Positions 9,448-18,595 of a stretch of DNA of 64,000 nucleotides are shown here, piece after piece. The stretch spans positions 1 to 64,000 of the forward strand of contig QCBL01000005.1 of the NCBI GenBank assembly GCA_003281625.1. Reading direction: 5' to 3'. This DNA comes from Prochlorococcus sp. AG-347-I04. Its GTDB lineage: Bacteria; Cyanobacteriota; Cyanobacteriia; PCC-6307; Cyanobiaceae. The notes beneath the pieces are model-generated. The model saw nothing but the letters and a program-made list of their open reading frames with translations, was not told where the DNA came from and searched no databases. How positions within the stretch are numbered: the first letter of the stretch is position 1; every line of letters starts with the position of its first letter. The translations under genes were made by a program, and so were the position numbers.

Positions 9448-10095
9448 ATGCTTGACTTAAAAGAAATATCTTATCAACCCCAAACTGGTGAAAGAAAAAT
9501 AATAGACAATTTAAATTTAAAAGTTCATGAAAATGAAATTATTTTAATTTGCGGCAATAGTGGTTCTGGGAAAACAACACTACTAGAAATAATAAGCGGA
9601 TTAACAAATCCGCAAAAGGGAAAAATTACTTGGAAGAATAAAATTTTGTCTTCTAGGCAAAGAAGATGGTTTTGTGGAGTAGTATTCCAATTTCCTGAAA
9701 GATACTTTATAGGTACAACCATTGGTAAAGAATTAAAAATAGGCCATAAATCTTTAAGAGAAAAAAATATAGAAATAGTTTTAAATAAAGTTGGTTTGAA
9801 AAAAATTAATCTGACTCAACCACCAGAACAGCTAAGTGGCGGACAACAAAGGCGGTTAGCTGTAGCAGTTCAACTACTTAGAAACCCCTCAATTCTTTTA
9901 CTTGATGAACCAACTGCTGGATTAGACTATTTAATGAGAAATGATGTGAAGAATTTAATTCTTGATTTAAAAAATAAAAATACAATTATTATTGTTACTC
10001 ATGAACCTGCATTATTTGAGGGAATTCCTTCTAGGATATTATCCTTGGAAAAAGGGAAAATCAAAAGTTTTATGAAAGAAAATCATGCAGGATAG
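9448..10095 (+). CDS. ABC transporter ATP-binding protein (ECF/CbiO-like)
   Basis: A 215-aa single nucleotide-binding domain. Walker [14 protein letters not shown] is near residues 35-47, the Q-loop sits in [12 protein letters not shown], the signature is [12 protein letters not shown], Walker [13 protein letters not shown], and the H-loop VTHEPALF. The [11 protein letters not shown]-loop resembles the CbiO/EcfA group of energy-coupling-factor ATPases, but no transmembrane partner is adjacent, so the substrate is unknown. Its last 11 nt overlap the start of hslO, implying coupled translation. It reads divergently from DUF3531. Confidence 0.88.
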   Translation: MLDLKEISYQPQTGERKIIDNLNLKVHENEIILICGNSGSGKTTLLEIISGLTNPQKGKITWKNKILSSRQRRWFCGVVFQFPERYFIGTTIGKELKIGHKSLREKNIEIVLNKVGLKKINLTQPPEQLSGGQQRRLAVAVQLLRNPSILLLDEPTAGLDYLMRNDVKNLILDLKNKNTIIIVTHEPALFEGIPSRILSLEKGKIKSFMKENHAG

Positions 10096-10993
10096 GATAG
10101 TTCGGGCTACTGCAGCCAATGGAGGAATAAGATTAGTTGCGGTCTTAACAACAGAATCTTCTTTAGAAGCAAAAAAAAGACACGGCCTTTCTTACTTAAC
10201 CACCTGTATCTTAGGCAGAGCATTTAGTGCTTCACTGCTTTTAGCAAGCTCAATGAAAATAATGCATGGAAGAGTCACTTTAAGAGTTAGATCTGACGGA
10301 CCTTTAAAGGGATTACTAGTTGATGCAGGTAGAGACGGGAAAGTTAGGGGTTATGTAGGGAATCCTAATTTAGAATTGGACCTAGTCAAAATAGATAATA
10401 ATAAATATTCTTTTGATTTTACAAAAGCATTAGGTACAGGATATTTAAATGTAATTAGAGATAGTGGATTTGGAGAACCCTTTACAAGCACTGTTGAATT
10501 AGTAAATGGGAATATTGCTGAAGACTTAGCTTCATATTTATATCATTCAGAGCAAACTCCCTCTGCTGTATTTATTGGAGAAAAAATTCAAAATAAAAGT
10601 GTTATTTGTAGTGGTGGCTTATTAGCTCAAGTATTACCTAAAAAAGATACTGACCCTCTGCTAGTCTCACTACTTGAAGAAAGATGCAAAGAAATTAATT
10701 CTTTCAGCGAAGATCTATTTAAGTCAAAAGATAATCTTCTTGAGTTAATTAGAAATATATTTCCCGATATTGACGATAAATCAATCTCTGAAAAAGCTCG
10801 TTCTCAAGAAGTGAGTTTTAAATGCAAGTGTTCCAAACAAAGAAGTTTAAATGCGATGAAAATGCTTGATAAGAGCGAGTTAGAGGACATCCTCAAGAAA
10901 GATGGCAAAGCAGAGTTGGTTTGTGAATTTTGTAAAAATAAATATCTTATAAACTATGAAGAAATTAAATCTATGATAGAAAATCAATCATAA
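10085..10993 (+). CDS. hslO: Redox-regulated chaperone Hsp33
   Basis: Holding chaperone switched on by oxidation, when its zinc-bound cysteines form disulfides. The 302-aa protein has the N-terminal core ([45 protein letters not shown]-like [28 protein letters not shown]). The C-terminal switch has CKCSK and CEFCKNK, that is CxC plus CxxC. All four cysteines are present, so it should be redox-responsive. It overlaps the upstream ABC ATPase by 11 nt and its 3' end overlaps the convergent CPP1-like gene by 6 nt. Confidence 0.95.
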   Translation: MQDRIVRATAANGGIRLVAVLTTESSLEAKKRHGLSYLTTCILGRAFSASLLLASSMKIMHGRVTLRVRSDGPLKGLLVDAGRDGKVRGYVGNPNLELDLVKIDNNKYSFDFTKALGTGYLNVIRDSGFGEPFTSTVELVNGNIAEDLASYLYHSEQTPSAVFIGEKIQNKSVICSGGLLAQVLPKKDTDPLLVSLLEERCKEINSFSEDLFKSKDNLLELIRNIFPDIDDKSISEKARSQEVSFKCKCSKQRSLNAMKMLDKSELEDILKKDGKAELVCEFCKNKYLINYEEIKSMIENQS

Positions 10994-11662
10994 AAAAATT
11001 ACGCCTAACCATAAAATAACCATGGCAGGAATACTTTGAATTTTTTGTATTGATAAAGAGTTGTTGGATACTTCCTGAATGAAAGAATTATTTTCCAGCA
11101 ATCCCCCAAATATTAATCCTATCGAGAGAAAGGTAACACTCCAACCCAGAGAACCTATAAATCTTTTCCCTGATTTAATTTGAGTATAGGTAAGTATTAA
11201 TGTTGAGATAGAGAGTAAAAGTCTATTATTAGAGTCTGGACTGATAAATAACAAAATTAAAAATAATAGCCCAACAGATATTTTTATTGAAAGATTATCA
11301 AATGAGGGGGTAGTTATTTTTGGCAAACTATACTGACTTGAATTGTTAGAGTTATTATTTAAATTTTTTATCTTAGAAAGAAGTGGGAAGTTATTATTGG
11401 TAAATTGATTGATTTGTTTTTCTTTTTTTGAGGCACTCACAGCTTCATAGCTTACATTTCCTGATTGCCTGGCTTTCAAACTACCCATGAGTAATTGATC
11501 AAAGGAAGATTCTATTTTCGCTTTTAAAATTAAGTCTTCACCAGCCTCTTTAACTTTAATATCTCTAGCCTTCTGAATATCCTCAAAAGCAGCACCTTCT
11601 TTTACACCTAATATTTCATAAGGTGATTTTTCGTTATTATTTTTATTACTGTTTGAATCCAA
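10988..11662 (-). CDS. CPP1-like (DUF3353) J-domain-like membrane protein
   Basis: The N-terminus is a degenerate J-like domain without the HPD motif ([22 protein letters not shown], about residues 12-34). A linker rich in Asn and Ser follows (about 85-125), then three or four C-terminal membrane segments. This is the layout of the CPP1/CDF1 family; plant CPP1 stabilises protochlorophyllide oxidoreductase. At 224 aa the length fits. A chaperone role toward chlorophyll-synthesis enzymes is inferred from the plant homologue only. Confidence 0.82.
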   Translation of the reverse strand: MDSNSNKNNNEKSPYEILGVKEGAAFEDIQKARDIKVKEAGEDLILKAKIESSFDQLLMGSLKARQSGNVSYEAVSASKKEKQINQFTNNNFPLLSKIKNLNNNSNNSSQYSLPKITTPSFDNLSIKISVGLLFLILLFISPDSNNRLLLSISTLILTYTQIKSGKRFIGSLGWSVTFLSIGLIFGGLLENNSFIQEVSNNSLSIQKIQSIPAMVILWLGVIFL

Positions 11663-11713
11663 AATTTTTTACCAATACTAACAGATTAACTAATTTTATA
11701 ATCCATTAAGACT

Positions 11714-13351
11714 TTATAAAACAATTGGTTCGACTCCACTAACAACGGGTGCAACTTTGTTTAAATTTAATTGATTATTGTCTTCAACAAACTGATTTAA
11801 ATTCCACTCATTTTTGAAAAGAATAACTGGCCTATTCCAACAATCTTTAACTATTTTACAGTTGAATATTCTGCCTAGTTTTTCAATAGCTGGCCATCCA
11901 TCAGAAATCCATCTAGCCAATTGATATGGCATTGCTTCAAGATTTGCATCTACACCATATTCACTTTTTAATCTGTGAGTAACTACCTCCAGCTGCAATT
12001 GACCAACGGCTGCGAGTATAGGGTCTCTTTTACTCTCATCAAAATCATAAAGAATCTGAACAGCTCCTTCTTCTCGAAGTTCATTAACACCCTTTCTAAA
12101 GTTTTTAAATGCTGAGGGATTTGGATTTCTTAGCCAGCTGAATATTTCAGGACTAAAGGATGGTATGCCCTCATATTCTAGATGAGCACCCGTATAAAGA
12201 GTATCTCCAATAGAAAACATCCCTGGATTATTTAAACCAATAACATCTCCAGGATAGGCATCATCAACTACTTCTCTATCTTGCCCAAATATTTTTTGTG
12301 GTCTTGATAATCTAATTGTTTTCCCAGTTCTGGAATGTTTAACTGACATATCCTTTTCAAATTTGCCACTACAAACTCTTATAAAAGCAACCCTATCTCT
12401 GTGCTTTGGATCCATATTTGCCTGAAGCTTAAAAACAAACCCACTAAATTCATCGCTTGCAGGTTCAATATCCCCTTTATTACTATTTCTTGAAGTTGGT
12501 TTTTGTGCCATTTTTAAAAAACTATCTAAAAATGGCCTTACGCCAAAATTAGTCATGGCAGATCCAAAGAAAACTGGAGTTAAAGAGCCATTAAAAACTT
12601 TTTCTTTTTCAAATTTAGATCCTGCCTCATCAAGAACCTCCAATTCTTCTAGTGAGTTTTCAAGTAAATCTCTCTCTACATATTTTGATAGCTCTTTATC
12701 TTCAAGACTTAATCTTTTCTCATTCGATTGTTTCCCTCTCACTGCTTTATCAAATAAAATCACCTCTCTCGAAAATCTATCAATAACCCCTCTAAATTCC
12801 TCGCCACTCCCAATTGGCCAGTTTATAGGTAGGGTATTTAATCCAAGTTCTGATTCAATTTCATCAAGTAAAGAAAATGGCTCTCTTCCTGGTCTATCCA
12901 TTTTATTTATGAAAGTAAATATCGGTATTTTTCGCATCTTGCAAACTTCAAACAATTTTCTAGTTTGAGGTTCTAGTCCTTTAGCAGCATCTTCCAACAT
13001 AACTGCATTATCAGCAGCAGCTAATGTTCTGTAAGTATCTTCGGAGAAATCTTGGTGTCCTGGTGTATCTAATAGATTAATTACAGATCTTTCATATTCA
13101 AATTGCAATACAGTTGATGTAATAGAAATACCTCTTTGTTTCTCAAGTTCCATCCAGTCTGAGGTAGCTTTTCTCTGATTACCCCTAGCTTTTACTGCTC
13201 CTGCCTGTTGAATGGCACCTCCATACAAAAGAAGCTTCTCGGTAAGAGTCGTTTTCCCAGCATCTGGATGCGAAATAATAGCAAAATTTCTTCTTTTATT
13301 TACCGCATCCAGTATTTCTTTATTATTTAGAATTTTAGTACCTAAGCTCAT
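11714..13351 (-). CDS. prfC: Peptide chain release factor 3
   Basis: GTPase that recycles RF1/RF2 from the ribosome after termination. It is full length at 545 aa. G1 is [15 protein letters not shown] near residue 27, the switch I region [16 protein letters not shown]3 [16 protein letters not shown], and G4 [10 protein letters not shown]. Domain II and III features include the VRPFLDSFL and [13 protein letters not shown] segments. It is separated by 31 nt from the methyltransferase gene upstream on the same strand. Several long antisense frames overlie it and look like shadows. Confidence 0.96.
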   Translation of the reverse strand: MSLGTKILNNKEILDAVNKRRNFAIISHPDAGKTTLTEKLLLYGGAIQQAGAVKARGNQRKATSDWMELEKQRGISITSTVLQFEYERSVINLLDTPGHQDFSEDTYRTLAAADNAVMLEDAAKGLEPQTRKLFEVCKMRKIPIFTFINKMDRPGREPFSLLDEIESELGLNTLPINWPIGSGEEFRGVIDRFSREVILFDKAVRGKQSNEKRLSLEDKELSKYVERDLLENSLEELEVLDEAGSKFEKEKVFNGSLTPVFFGSAMTNFGVRPFLDSFLKMAQKPTSRNSNKGDIEPASDEFSGFVFKLQANMDPKHRDRVAFIRVCSGKFEKDMSVKHSRTGKTIRLSRPQKIFGQDREVVDDAYPGDVIGLNNPGMFSIGDTLYTGAHLEYEGIPSFSPEIFSWLRNPNPSAFKNFRKGVNELREEGAVQILYDFDESKRDPILAAVGQLQLEVVTHRLKSEYGVDANLEAMPYQLARWISDGWPAIEKLGRIFNCKIVKDCWNRPVILFKNEWNLNQFVEDNNQLNLNKVAPVVSGVEPIVL

Positions 13352-13382
13352 TTATATAATATAAGGGCCTTTCACTTAGTAC

Positions 13383-14078
13383 TTAAACATTACCATAGAC
13401 TATTAAATAATTTTCACCTTCCTCAAACACATCTAAAGAGGATAGATCATTCTCTGAGATGAAATTTTTTAACTCTTTAAAAGTATAAGAAGCTCTTAAA
13501 GAGGCATAATAATCTTTAGTTAAAATCTCATTATATTTGATTGAACATTGTGCTTTGAGTTCTAAAGCAGACTTTTCATCTAATGGCCTTTTTAAGTCCT
13601 TGTGAAAATTTACAGTAATACTACTAGATAAAATTCTTATTGTGTTGAAGAAATCTTCAAGATTGGTAATGTGATGAATCAAACTGTTGCTTACAAGTAA
13701 ACTAATTCTTTTTTTAAATAAAAAATTATTTGATTTAATGTCTTTGATATCAGAACAAATGTAGCGTAAATTTTTTAATTTTTTTTGATTATTAGAAATA
13801 CTTTTATTATATTCTGCTCTCAAAATCATCTCTTTAGAACCATCTATTCCTACGACTGCAGTATTAGGCCATTTTATTGCTAACTTCTCAGAAATATTTC
13901 CTGGGCCACATCCTAAATCAACTATTAAATCTTTTTCACCTAAAGAAATATTTTTTTTCAAAAGATATTGATTTATTTGATTAATTAGATTAACTTCCCC
14001 TTCTGAAAAATCAGCTTCGTCATAAGAAATGACCTGCTCTTTTTCTTCCATTAATTCAGGTTCGGGGACTCTTTCCAT
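13383..14078 (-). CDS. Class I SAM-dependent methyltransferase
   Basis: A 231-aa protein with the SAM-binding motif I IVDLGCGPGNISEKLA (about residues 48-63), an acidic loop after VVGIDGSKEMI, and motif post-II YICSDIKDIKSN. The middle VSNSLIHHITNLEDFF resembles methyltransferase 11/25 domains. The substrate is not recognisable; the bypassed SLIHH differs from UbiE and from ArsM, which would have conserved cysteines absent here. It is divergent from the ribonucleotide reductase across a gap of about 136 nt. Confidence 0.8.
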   Translation of the reverse strand: MERVPEPELMEEKEQVISYDEADFSEGEVNLINQINQYLLKKNISLGEKDLIVDLGCGPGNISEKLAIKWPNTAVVGIDGSKEMILRAEYNKSISNNQKKLKNLRYICSDIKDIKSNNFLFKKRISLLVSNSLIHHITNLEDFFNTIRILSSSITVNFHKDLKRPLDEKSALELKAQCSIKYNEILTKDYYASLRASYTFKELKNFISENDLSSLDVFEEGENYLIVYGNV

Positions 14079-14214
14079 ATCCTTTCTTGAAACAAAGATT
14101 TCATATTAAACATAATTCTACACAAACCGTTAAATAGTGGTAAGAATAGTTGCAGACGCCACAGGTAGAGTTATTCTTCCAGTACGGGTTACTTACATAC
14201 GTTTTTTTTTTATC

Positions 14215-16548
14215 GTGACTGTTGCACCAAATAAAGCTTCTTCAGAGAGCAATTCCAATAATCTTAAAAAAGATGATTTTCCAAAGACTGCGCCAGCTGC
14301 TTACCCAGTTTTTTTCAGATCTTATAGTAGAAAAACTTCATCTGGCAAAAGGGAAAACTGGAGCGAAGTAGGCGAAAGGAATTTATCGGGATTAAAAGAA
14401 TTAGGAAAACTTTCTGAAGAAGAATTAATCCTAATGAGAGAGATGCAAAGTAACCAAAAAGCTCAACCTTCAGGAAGATGGTTATGGATAGGCGGAACCC
14501 CTTGGATTAATAAGAACCAAAATTTCTCAGGAGCATACAACTGTACCTCAACAAACTTAATTGATTGGGAAGCCTTCGCATTAATGATGGACTTAGCAAT
14601 GATGGGATGTGGAACAGGTGCAATAATTGAGCCTCATTTTATAAATAATCTACCTACGGTAATTAACAAAATAAACATTAAATCAGTCAGTGAAGTTGGA
14701 ATAACTCCTAAAGATCAAAGAGAAGAAAAGTCATCATTAGAAATTAAAGGAAAAGATCTTCATATCAAAGTTGGAGATAGCAGAAGAGGATGGGTAGATA
14801 GCTATAAATATCTTCTTGAGGCATCAAGTAACGAGAGTCTTGAAAGAGAAATTGATATTTATATTGATTTGGAAGATATTAGGCCTGCGGGAGAATCATT
14901 AAAAGGTTTTGGTGGTATGGCAAATCCAATCAAATTGAAAGATCTTTACTCTAGAGTCGCATCACTTCTTGGAAAGGCAATTGGTAGGAAATTAAGTACA
15001 GTAGAGTGTTGTTTATTAATTGATGAAGCTGCAGTAACCATAGTTGCTGGGAATATAAGAAGAAGTGCTGGAATGAGACAATTTGCTTCAGATGATAAGG
15101 AAGCCGCATCAGCAAAAGAAAATTTATGGAGTCAAGATGAGAATGGTAATTGGAGAATAGATCCTGAAAAAGATGCCCTCAGAATGGCCAATCATACTAG
15201 GGTTTACCATACAAAACCCACTTACCAAACTGTTTTGGATGCAGTAACAAAACAATTCCATTCAGGTGAGGGAGCCATTCAATTTGCACCAGAAGCAATC
15301 GCAAGGTCAAATGCAGATATTCTCAAAGATGATGAATTGAGAAAGGAATTTATTGAAATCTACTCAGAACAAGGCAAGGATGAAGCGAGAAATTGGATAA
15401 ATAGTAGTTATGGTCCTTTTTCAGAAGAAGAGTTAGACCACAGGATGAGCCGATATGGACTTAACCCTTGTGGAGAGATCTTGGGAAATGATTTCCATTG
15501 CAATTTGGCTGAAGTTCATTTAAATCAGATTGATCCAGGAAATTTTGAAGAGCAAAAAAAAGCTTTTAAAGCAGCCGCTCTTTCTGTAGCATGCTTACTT
15601 AATCATGAGTTTGAAGTTGAGCGTTACAGAAAAAGTAGGGAATATGATCCTATCGTAGGAGTAAGTTTCACTGGATTATTTGATTTTTGTGTCCATGCCT
15701 TCGGGACGCCATGGTTGAAATGGTGGGAAGCAGGAAGGCCAAATAGCGAAGAAGGGAAGGCCTTCAAAGAAAAGGAAGCTAAATTCTTAGATTCTTGGAG
15801 AAAAATAGTAAAGGAAACTGTTTGGGAATATTGTGATAAGCATAATCTAAGGAGACCAAATAGATGCACAACAGTTCAGCCAGCTGGAACTAAAAGTCTT
15901 CTTACTGGAGCAGCTCCAGGTTGGCATCCTCCAAAGGCTCAAAGATTCATAAGAAGAATAACTTTCAGAAAAAATGACCCAATCGCTTTAGCTTGCATGG
16001 ATTATGGTTACTCAGTTGTTCCATCTCAATCTGATAAAGATGAAAATGGTTGCTTGCTCGATAATCCATTTGATCCGAGATGTACAGAATGGTTAGTTGA
16101 AATCCCTACAGAAGTTAGTTGGGCAAATATAGACGGCGCAGACCAAATAGACATCAATAATTTCTCAGCATTAGCTCAATTTGATTTTTACATGCAAGTG
16201 CAGAAATTTTACACAGAGCATAATACCTCTGCAACCGTAGAATTTAGAGAAAATGAAATCGAGGATTTAGCTAAGGCTATTCATAATGCAATAGAAAATA
16301 ATGAGGGATATATTTCAGCAGCATTGCTTGCTAGATTTAGTGCTAACGCTACTTTCCCGAGATTACCCTTTGAACCAATAAGTAAAGAGGAATATATATC
16401 ATTGCAGAATAAAGTAATAGAGAGGAAAGTCAATAACGATTTCTTTGACGCTCTTAATAAATATGATGTTGGAGAACTATCTGAAGCAGGACCAGCAGGG
16501 TGTGATTCAGATAAGTGCCTACTTCCTCTGGCTAAACCAAAAGATTAA
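14215..16548 (+). CDS. nrdJ: Adenosylcobalamin-dependent (class II) ribonucleotide reductase
   Basis: Makes deoxyribonucleotides from ribonucleoside triphosphates with a B12-generated thiyl radical; this is the class used by Prochlorococcus, which makes a form of B12. From the GTG at 14215 it is 777 aa, starting VTVAPNKASSE. The open frame reaches back to a GTG at 14137, but that extra 26 aa has an odd FFFIV stretch and is likely leader. Seen are GCGTGAIIE, NIRRSAG, NPCGEILG, the QPAGTKSLLTG block and a redox-active Cys pair near the C-terminus (GCDSDKCLLPL). I see no obvious NrdR box or cobalamin riboswitch upstream. Confidence 0.94.
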   Translation: MTVAPNKASSESNSNNLKKDDFPKTAPAAYPVFFRSYSRKTSSGKRENWSEVGERNLSGLKELGKLSEEELILMREMQSNQKAQPSGRWLWIGGTPWINKNQNFSGAYNCTSTNLIDWEAFALMMDLAMMGCGTGAIIEPHFINNLPTVINKINIKSVSEVGITPKDQREEKSSLEIKGKDLHIKVGDSRRGWVDSYKYLLEASSNESLEREIDIYIDLEDIRPAGESLKGFGGMANPIKLKDLYSRVASLLGKAIGRKLSTVECCLLIDEAAVTIVAGNIRRSAGMRQFASDDKEAASAKENLWSQDENGNWRIDPEKDALRMANHTRVYHTKPTYQTVLDAVTKQFHSGEGAIQFAPEAIARSNADILKDDELRKEFIEIYSEQGKDEARNWINSSYGPFSEEELDHRMSRYGLNPCGEILGNDFHCNLAEVHLNQIDPGNFEEQKKAFKAAALSVACLLNHEFEVERYRKSREYDPIVGVSFTGLFDFCVHAFGTPWLKWWEAGRPNSEEGKAFKEKEAKFLDSWRKIVKETVWEYCDKHNLRRPNRCTTVQPAGTKSLLTGAAPGWHPPKAQRFIRRITFRKNDPIALACMDYGYSVVPSQSDKDENGCLLDNPFDPRCTEWLVEIPTEVSWANIDGADQIDINNFSALAQFDFYMQVQKFYTEHNTSATVEFRENEIEDLAKAIHNAIENNEGYISAALLARFSANATFPRLPFEPISKEEYISLQNKVIERKVNNDFFDALNKYDVGELSEAGPAGCDSDKCLLPLAKPKD

Positions 16549-16636
16549 ATTTTGAATTATTTGTAAATAAAAAATATAAATTAGTTTTTAAAAATTTAAT
16601 TTATGGCTACCTCTTAAATAGGGACATAAATTATTT

Positions 16637-16903
16637 ATGACATTAAGCTTAAATATTGGAAACTTTTTTAATGATTCCTCTAGTCACGCATTAGTGGATG
16701 AGCTAAGAAAAAGAACATCAGAAGAGGATATCTTAGATTTTGAGGAAAAATTCAACTCCAAAAACGAAAAAAATCTACACATTTATATATGTAGATTTCT
16801 AAAAAATAGATCAATATCAAGAGTGCTAGCCTCTAGATGGTTAATAACCATAATTGAAAACAAACAATCAAAAATTGATGCTTGGCAAAAATTAAATAAT
16901 TAG
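16637..16903 (+). CDS. Small conserved protein of unknown function
   Basis: An 88-aa soluble-looking protein with no membrane segment. It is rich in Asn, Lys, Glu and Leu and probably all helical (ALVDELRKRTSEEDILDFEEKF; SRVLASRWLITIIENKQSKIDAWQKL). An AGGGA run 13-17 nt before the ATG could be its ribosome site. It begins 88 nt after nrdJ and its stop overlaps the stop of the convergent 64-aa gene by 4 nt. I do not recognise the family; codon use resembles its neighbours. Confidence 0.65.
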   Translation: MTLSLNIGNFFNDSSSHALVDELRKRTSEEDILDFEEKFNSKNEKNLHIYICRFLKNRSISRVLASRWLITIIENKQSKIDAWQKLNN

Positions 16904-17094
16904 GTCAGCCCTGATAGTTTCCATAGAGCAATTCCAAAAATTGAGAATCCCATTATAAAAGTAAAAGCCAAAGCATTTACCAATTGAACCTTATCATTCA
17001 TTCTATTTGCGAATGGTAATAATTGAGCAAATAATGGAGTCTCTTCAACTATTGCAGATTTTTTTACTGTAGGTTTTTTGCTTCTAGAAAACAT
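16900..17094 (-). CDS. Small single-span membrane protein, unknown
   Basis: A 64-aa protein with a basic, polar N-terminal half (SRSKKPTVKKS) and one membrane helix at about residues 38-60 (ALAFTFIMGFSIFGIALW). The PFANRMNDKVQLVNA segment before the helix loosely recalls the FAERLNGRAAMIGF motif of high-light-inducible proteins, but the Glu/Asn/Arg chlorophyll ligands of that motif are not present. I therefore do not call it an Hli protein. Its role could relate to thylakoid small subunits; this is not supported further. Confidence 0.65.
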   Translation of the reverse strand: MFSRSKKPTVKKSAIVEETPLFAQLLPFANRMNDKVQLVNALAFTFIMGFSIFGIALWKLSGLT

Positions 17095-17325
17095 AAAACA
17101 AATTTTATAATCTTAAGAATTTTACATTTAAAAGTTCATTAAATAAAAAATACTTCTCAAAAACGAACAAAATGTAACCTGCAAGAAACTACATAAAGAA
17201 AAACACAAATTTGTTTAGTAGGAGCATATTTTATTATGGAAGTATTAAGTTTATTTATTAAAGACCTAGACAAATTATTTTCTTAAATGTTACTATTAAA
17301 TTGTAGCAACCGCTACCAAAACGTT

Positions 17326-17398
17326 CAACTTGCGTAAAGCAAGCCGCAAATCGACTTAAGCCATGGAACGGGGACTTAAGCGAAACAGAAGCTTAAAA
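17326..17398 (+). promoter_or_regulatory. Foldable 5' leader of the DUF4278 gene
   Basis: The DNA before the DUF4278 start contains complementary arms: TTGCG and CGCAA around a ten-base loop, two copies of the self-complementary CTTAAG (near 17354 and 17374), and GCTTAA right before the start (17391-17396) that can pair with TTAAGC of the first CTTAAG copy. Mutually exclusive stems could expose or hide the translation start. This is read directly from the sequence; regulation is inferred. Confidence 0.45.
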
Positions 17399-17500
17399 AT
17401 GACTCTAATTTACAGAGGGCAAAAATACGTCCAGAACAAAGAAGCAGCTAAAAAGCAGCACAATGAACTAACTTATAGAGGAAAAGCTTACACAAGCTAG
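17399..17500 (+). CDS. DUF4278 micro-protein (33 aa)
   Basis: A tiny gene encoding MTLIYRGQKY near the start and LTYRGKAYTS at the end: the short DUF4278 family common in cyanobacteria. The protein is an internal duplication of the (L)xYRGxxY motif around a Gln/Lys/Ala-rich centre. An in-frame ATG at 17363 would add 12 residues (MERGLKRNRSLK); I prefer the internal ATG because family members usually begin MTLxYRG. A strong hairpin terminator follows 21 nt after the stop. Function unknown. Confidence 0.8.
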   Translation: MTLIYRGQKYVQNKEAAKKQHNELTYRGKAYTS

Positions 17501-17521
17501 TTCATTTATCCAATTAAAAAA

Positions 17522-17544
17522 GCCACTAGAAGTGGCTTTTTTTT
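17522..17544 (+). terminator. Rho-independent terminator after DUF4278 gene
   Basis: Perfect 6-bp stem GCCACT/AGTGGC with an AGA loop followed by eight T residues. An A-run precedes it on the other side, so it could also act on the minus strand. It ends the DUF4278 transcript. Confidence 0.85.
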
Positions 17545-17631
17545 GTCCATACTTAATCTAAAAAAATCACTTAATACTTCTAAGAAGTATTAAACTACTA
17601 TGATTTAATTGCATTTATATATTCGATAACT

Positions 17632-17781
17632 ATGGCAGACCAGAAACCTTTATTTAAAGCACCTTATGACATAAAAGATGTAAGTGCTCTTTTCGCCATA
17701 GTTGCCTTCGTTTTAATAATCGCTGCCATAGTTGGGAATAACTTATTTGGTTTATTTCAACAAAATGTCAACTTTGGGTGA
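17632..17781 (+). CDS. Small single-span membrane protein (49 aa)
   Basis: Starts MADQKPLFKAPYDIKDVS, then one hydrophobic helix (about residues 18-42, LFAIVAFVLIIAAIVGNNLFGLF), then a short polar tail. The size and layout resemble the small subunits of photosynthetic or NDH-1 complexes, but I do not recognise a specific one. It stands alone between a terminator and the tRNA-Ser gene, with codon use like the neighbours. It is too short to be found by a 60-codon cut-off. Confidence 0.7.
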   Translation: MADQKPLFKAPYDIKDVSALFAIVAFVLIIAAIVGNNLFGLFQQNVNFG

Positions 17782-18008
17782 TTTATTTATTTATTTATTT
17801 AAAAGCAGACTAGATTTTTTTATGGACTAAATTTGCGAACTAAATACGACTAATAATGTACTTTTATAACGATTTAACTCATCATTATTAATAATAATTA
17901 CTATCTCAAACTAGTTTCTTGAAATAATTTTTAAATCTTTGAATTTATAGACTGTGACTAATTTCTTATGTTATAGTTTGTAGGTTCAATAAAACTGAAG
18001 AACCCGTT
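17782..18008. other. AT-rich spacer before tRNA-Ser
   Basis: No gene seen. It begins with a short TTTA tandem run (about 17781-17801) and is strongly AT-rich. A TATAGT-like -10 element about 40 nt before the tRNA is a plausible promoter for it. Confidence 0.5.
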
Positions 18009-18095
18009 GGAGGGGTGGTCGAGTGGTTTAAGGCTCTAGTCTTGAAAACTAGCGTGTCTGCAAGGGCACCGTGGGTTCGAATCCCACCCCCTCCG
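18009..18095 (+). tRNA. tRNA-Ser (anticodon UGA)
   Basis: An 87-nt class II tRNA. The acceptor stem is GGAGGGG/CCCCTCC with discriminator G18095. The anticodon stem-loop is CTAGT-CTTGAAA-ACTAG with TGA as anticodon. A variable arm follows, and the T arm is GTGGG-TTCGAAT-CCCAC. CCA is not encoded. It reads serine UCN codons, chiefly UCA. Its 3' end (18081-18097) is repeated further downstream, marking this gene as an integration site. Confidence 0.97.
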
Positions 18096-18127
18096 TACCA
18101 AGACATATTCTCAGAGGCTCTCATAAC

Positions 18128-18314
18128 TTCTCATATGTTCTCAAAATTATTTTAAAGCTCCAAATAGAAGATATATCAAGAATTAAACTTAACTTAGCCT
18201 TCTCATACTTTTTCATTCGTTCTCATATTTTTTCATCATTTTGGTAGGGGAAATGGTAGGGGAAATCAAAGTCGAACTCAGAAATTGTTCTCATCCCTTC
18301 TCATAGCTTCTCAT
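18128..18314 (+). repeat. Six TTCTCAT repeats with helical spacing
   Basis: Exact TTCTCAT copies begin at 18128, 18200, 18220, 18288, 18298 and 18308. The last three are exactly 10 bp apart and the second and third 20 bp apart, so they lie on one face of the helix. This looks like an array of protein-binding sites next to an attachment core. Confidence 0.6.
18243..18266 (+). repeat. Tandem 12-bp G-rich repeat (x2) in first interval
   Basis: GGTAGGGGAAAT occurs twice in direct tandem. A related 12-bp tandem pair sits at the corresponding place in the second interval. Confidence 0.75.
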
Positions 18315-18329
18315 TTGGGATAAAAGCTG

Positions 18330-18346
18330 ATCCCACCCCCTCCGTA
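18330..18346 (+). repeat. Exact 17-bp copy of the tRNA-Ser 3' end (att-like)
   Basis: ATCCCACCCCCTCCGTA, identical to 18081-18097 at the end of tRNA-Ser. The preceding bases do not continue the tRNA, so this is a fragment and not a second tRNA gene. Confidence 0.85.
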
Positions 18347-18490
18347 TTTAGAAAACCTGCATAGAGTGTCATATTCCACCATAAGCAGGCAAAATTATTT
18401 TAATCGTTGATATAAAGCCACATTTGAAAGATTTAAGAAACTTAGCCTTGTCATAGTCCTCCATAAACGATCAGTTAGAGGCAATTTATT

Positions 18491-18536
18491 TACTGGGGGA
18501 TTTACTGTGGGATTTGTTAAAAATTACTGGGGGATT
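18491..18536 (+). repeat. 12-bp G-rich repeats (x3) in second interval
   Basis: TACTGGGGGATT at 18491-18502 is followed directly by TACTGTGGGATT (18503-18514), and a third exact copy lies at 18525-18536. A fourth close copy (TAGTGGGGGATT) lies at 19319-19330, on the other side of the two cargo genes. Confidence 0.75.
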
Positions 18537-18595
18537 GAATTCGATTTATAAGTCGAATTAAAATTGGATAAATAAATCTTCTTTTTATATTATTT

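Noticed and set aside
12555..12968. 137-aa frame antisense to prfC
   Set aside because: Ser-rich translation of a strongly coding opposite strand; a shadow frame.
14137..14214. N-terminal extension of the ribonucleotide reductase from a GTG at 14137
   Set aside because: The extra 26 residues contain an FFFIV stretch and do not look like the enzyme; the GTG at 14215 gives the expected start.
14079..14214. Cobalamin riboswitch or NrdR box upstream of nrdJ
   Set aside because: The gap is too short for a B12 riboswitch, and I see no B12-box or NrdR-box pattern.
16900..17094. High-light-inducible (Hli) protein
   Set aside because: One membrane span with a loosely similar stretch, but the Glu-x-x-Asn/His-x-Arg chlorophyll-binding motif is absent.
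17236..17286. 16-aa frame after a GGAG-like site
   Set aside because: Too short to support without conservation or expression data.
18320..18346. A second tRNA gene at the repeated tRNA end
   Set aside because: Only the T-arm 3' side and acceptor end are present; no D or anticodon arm.
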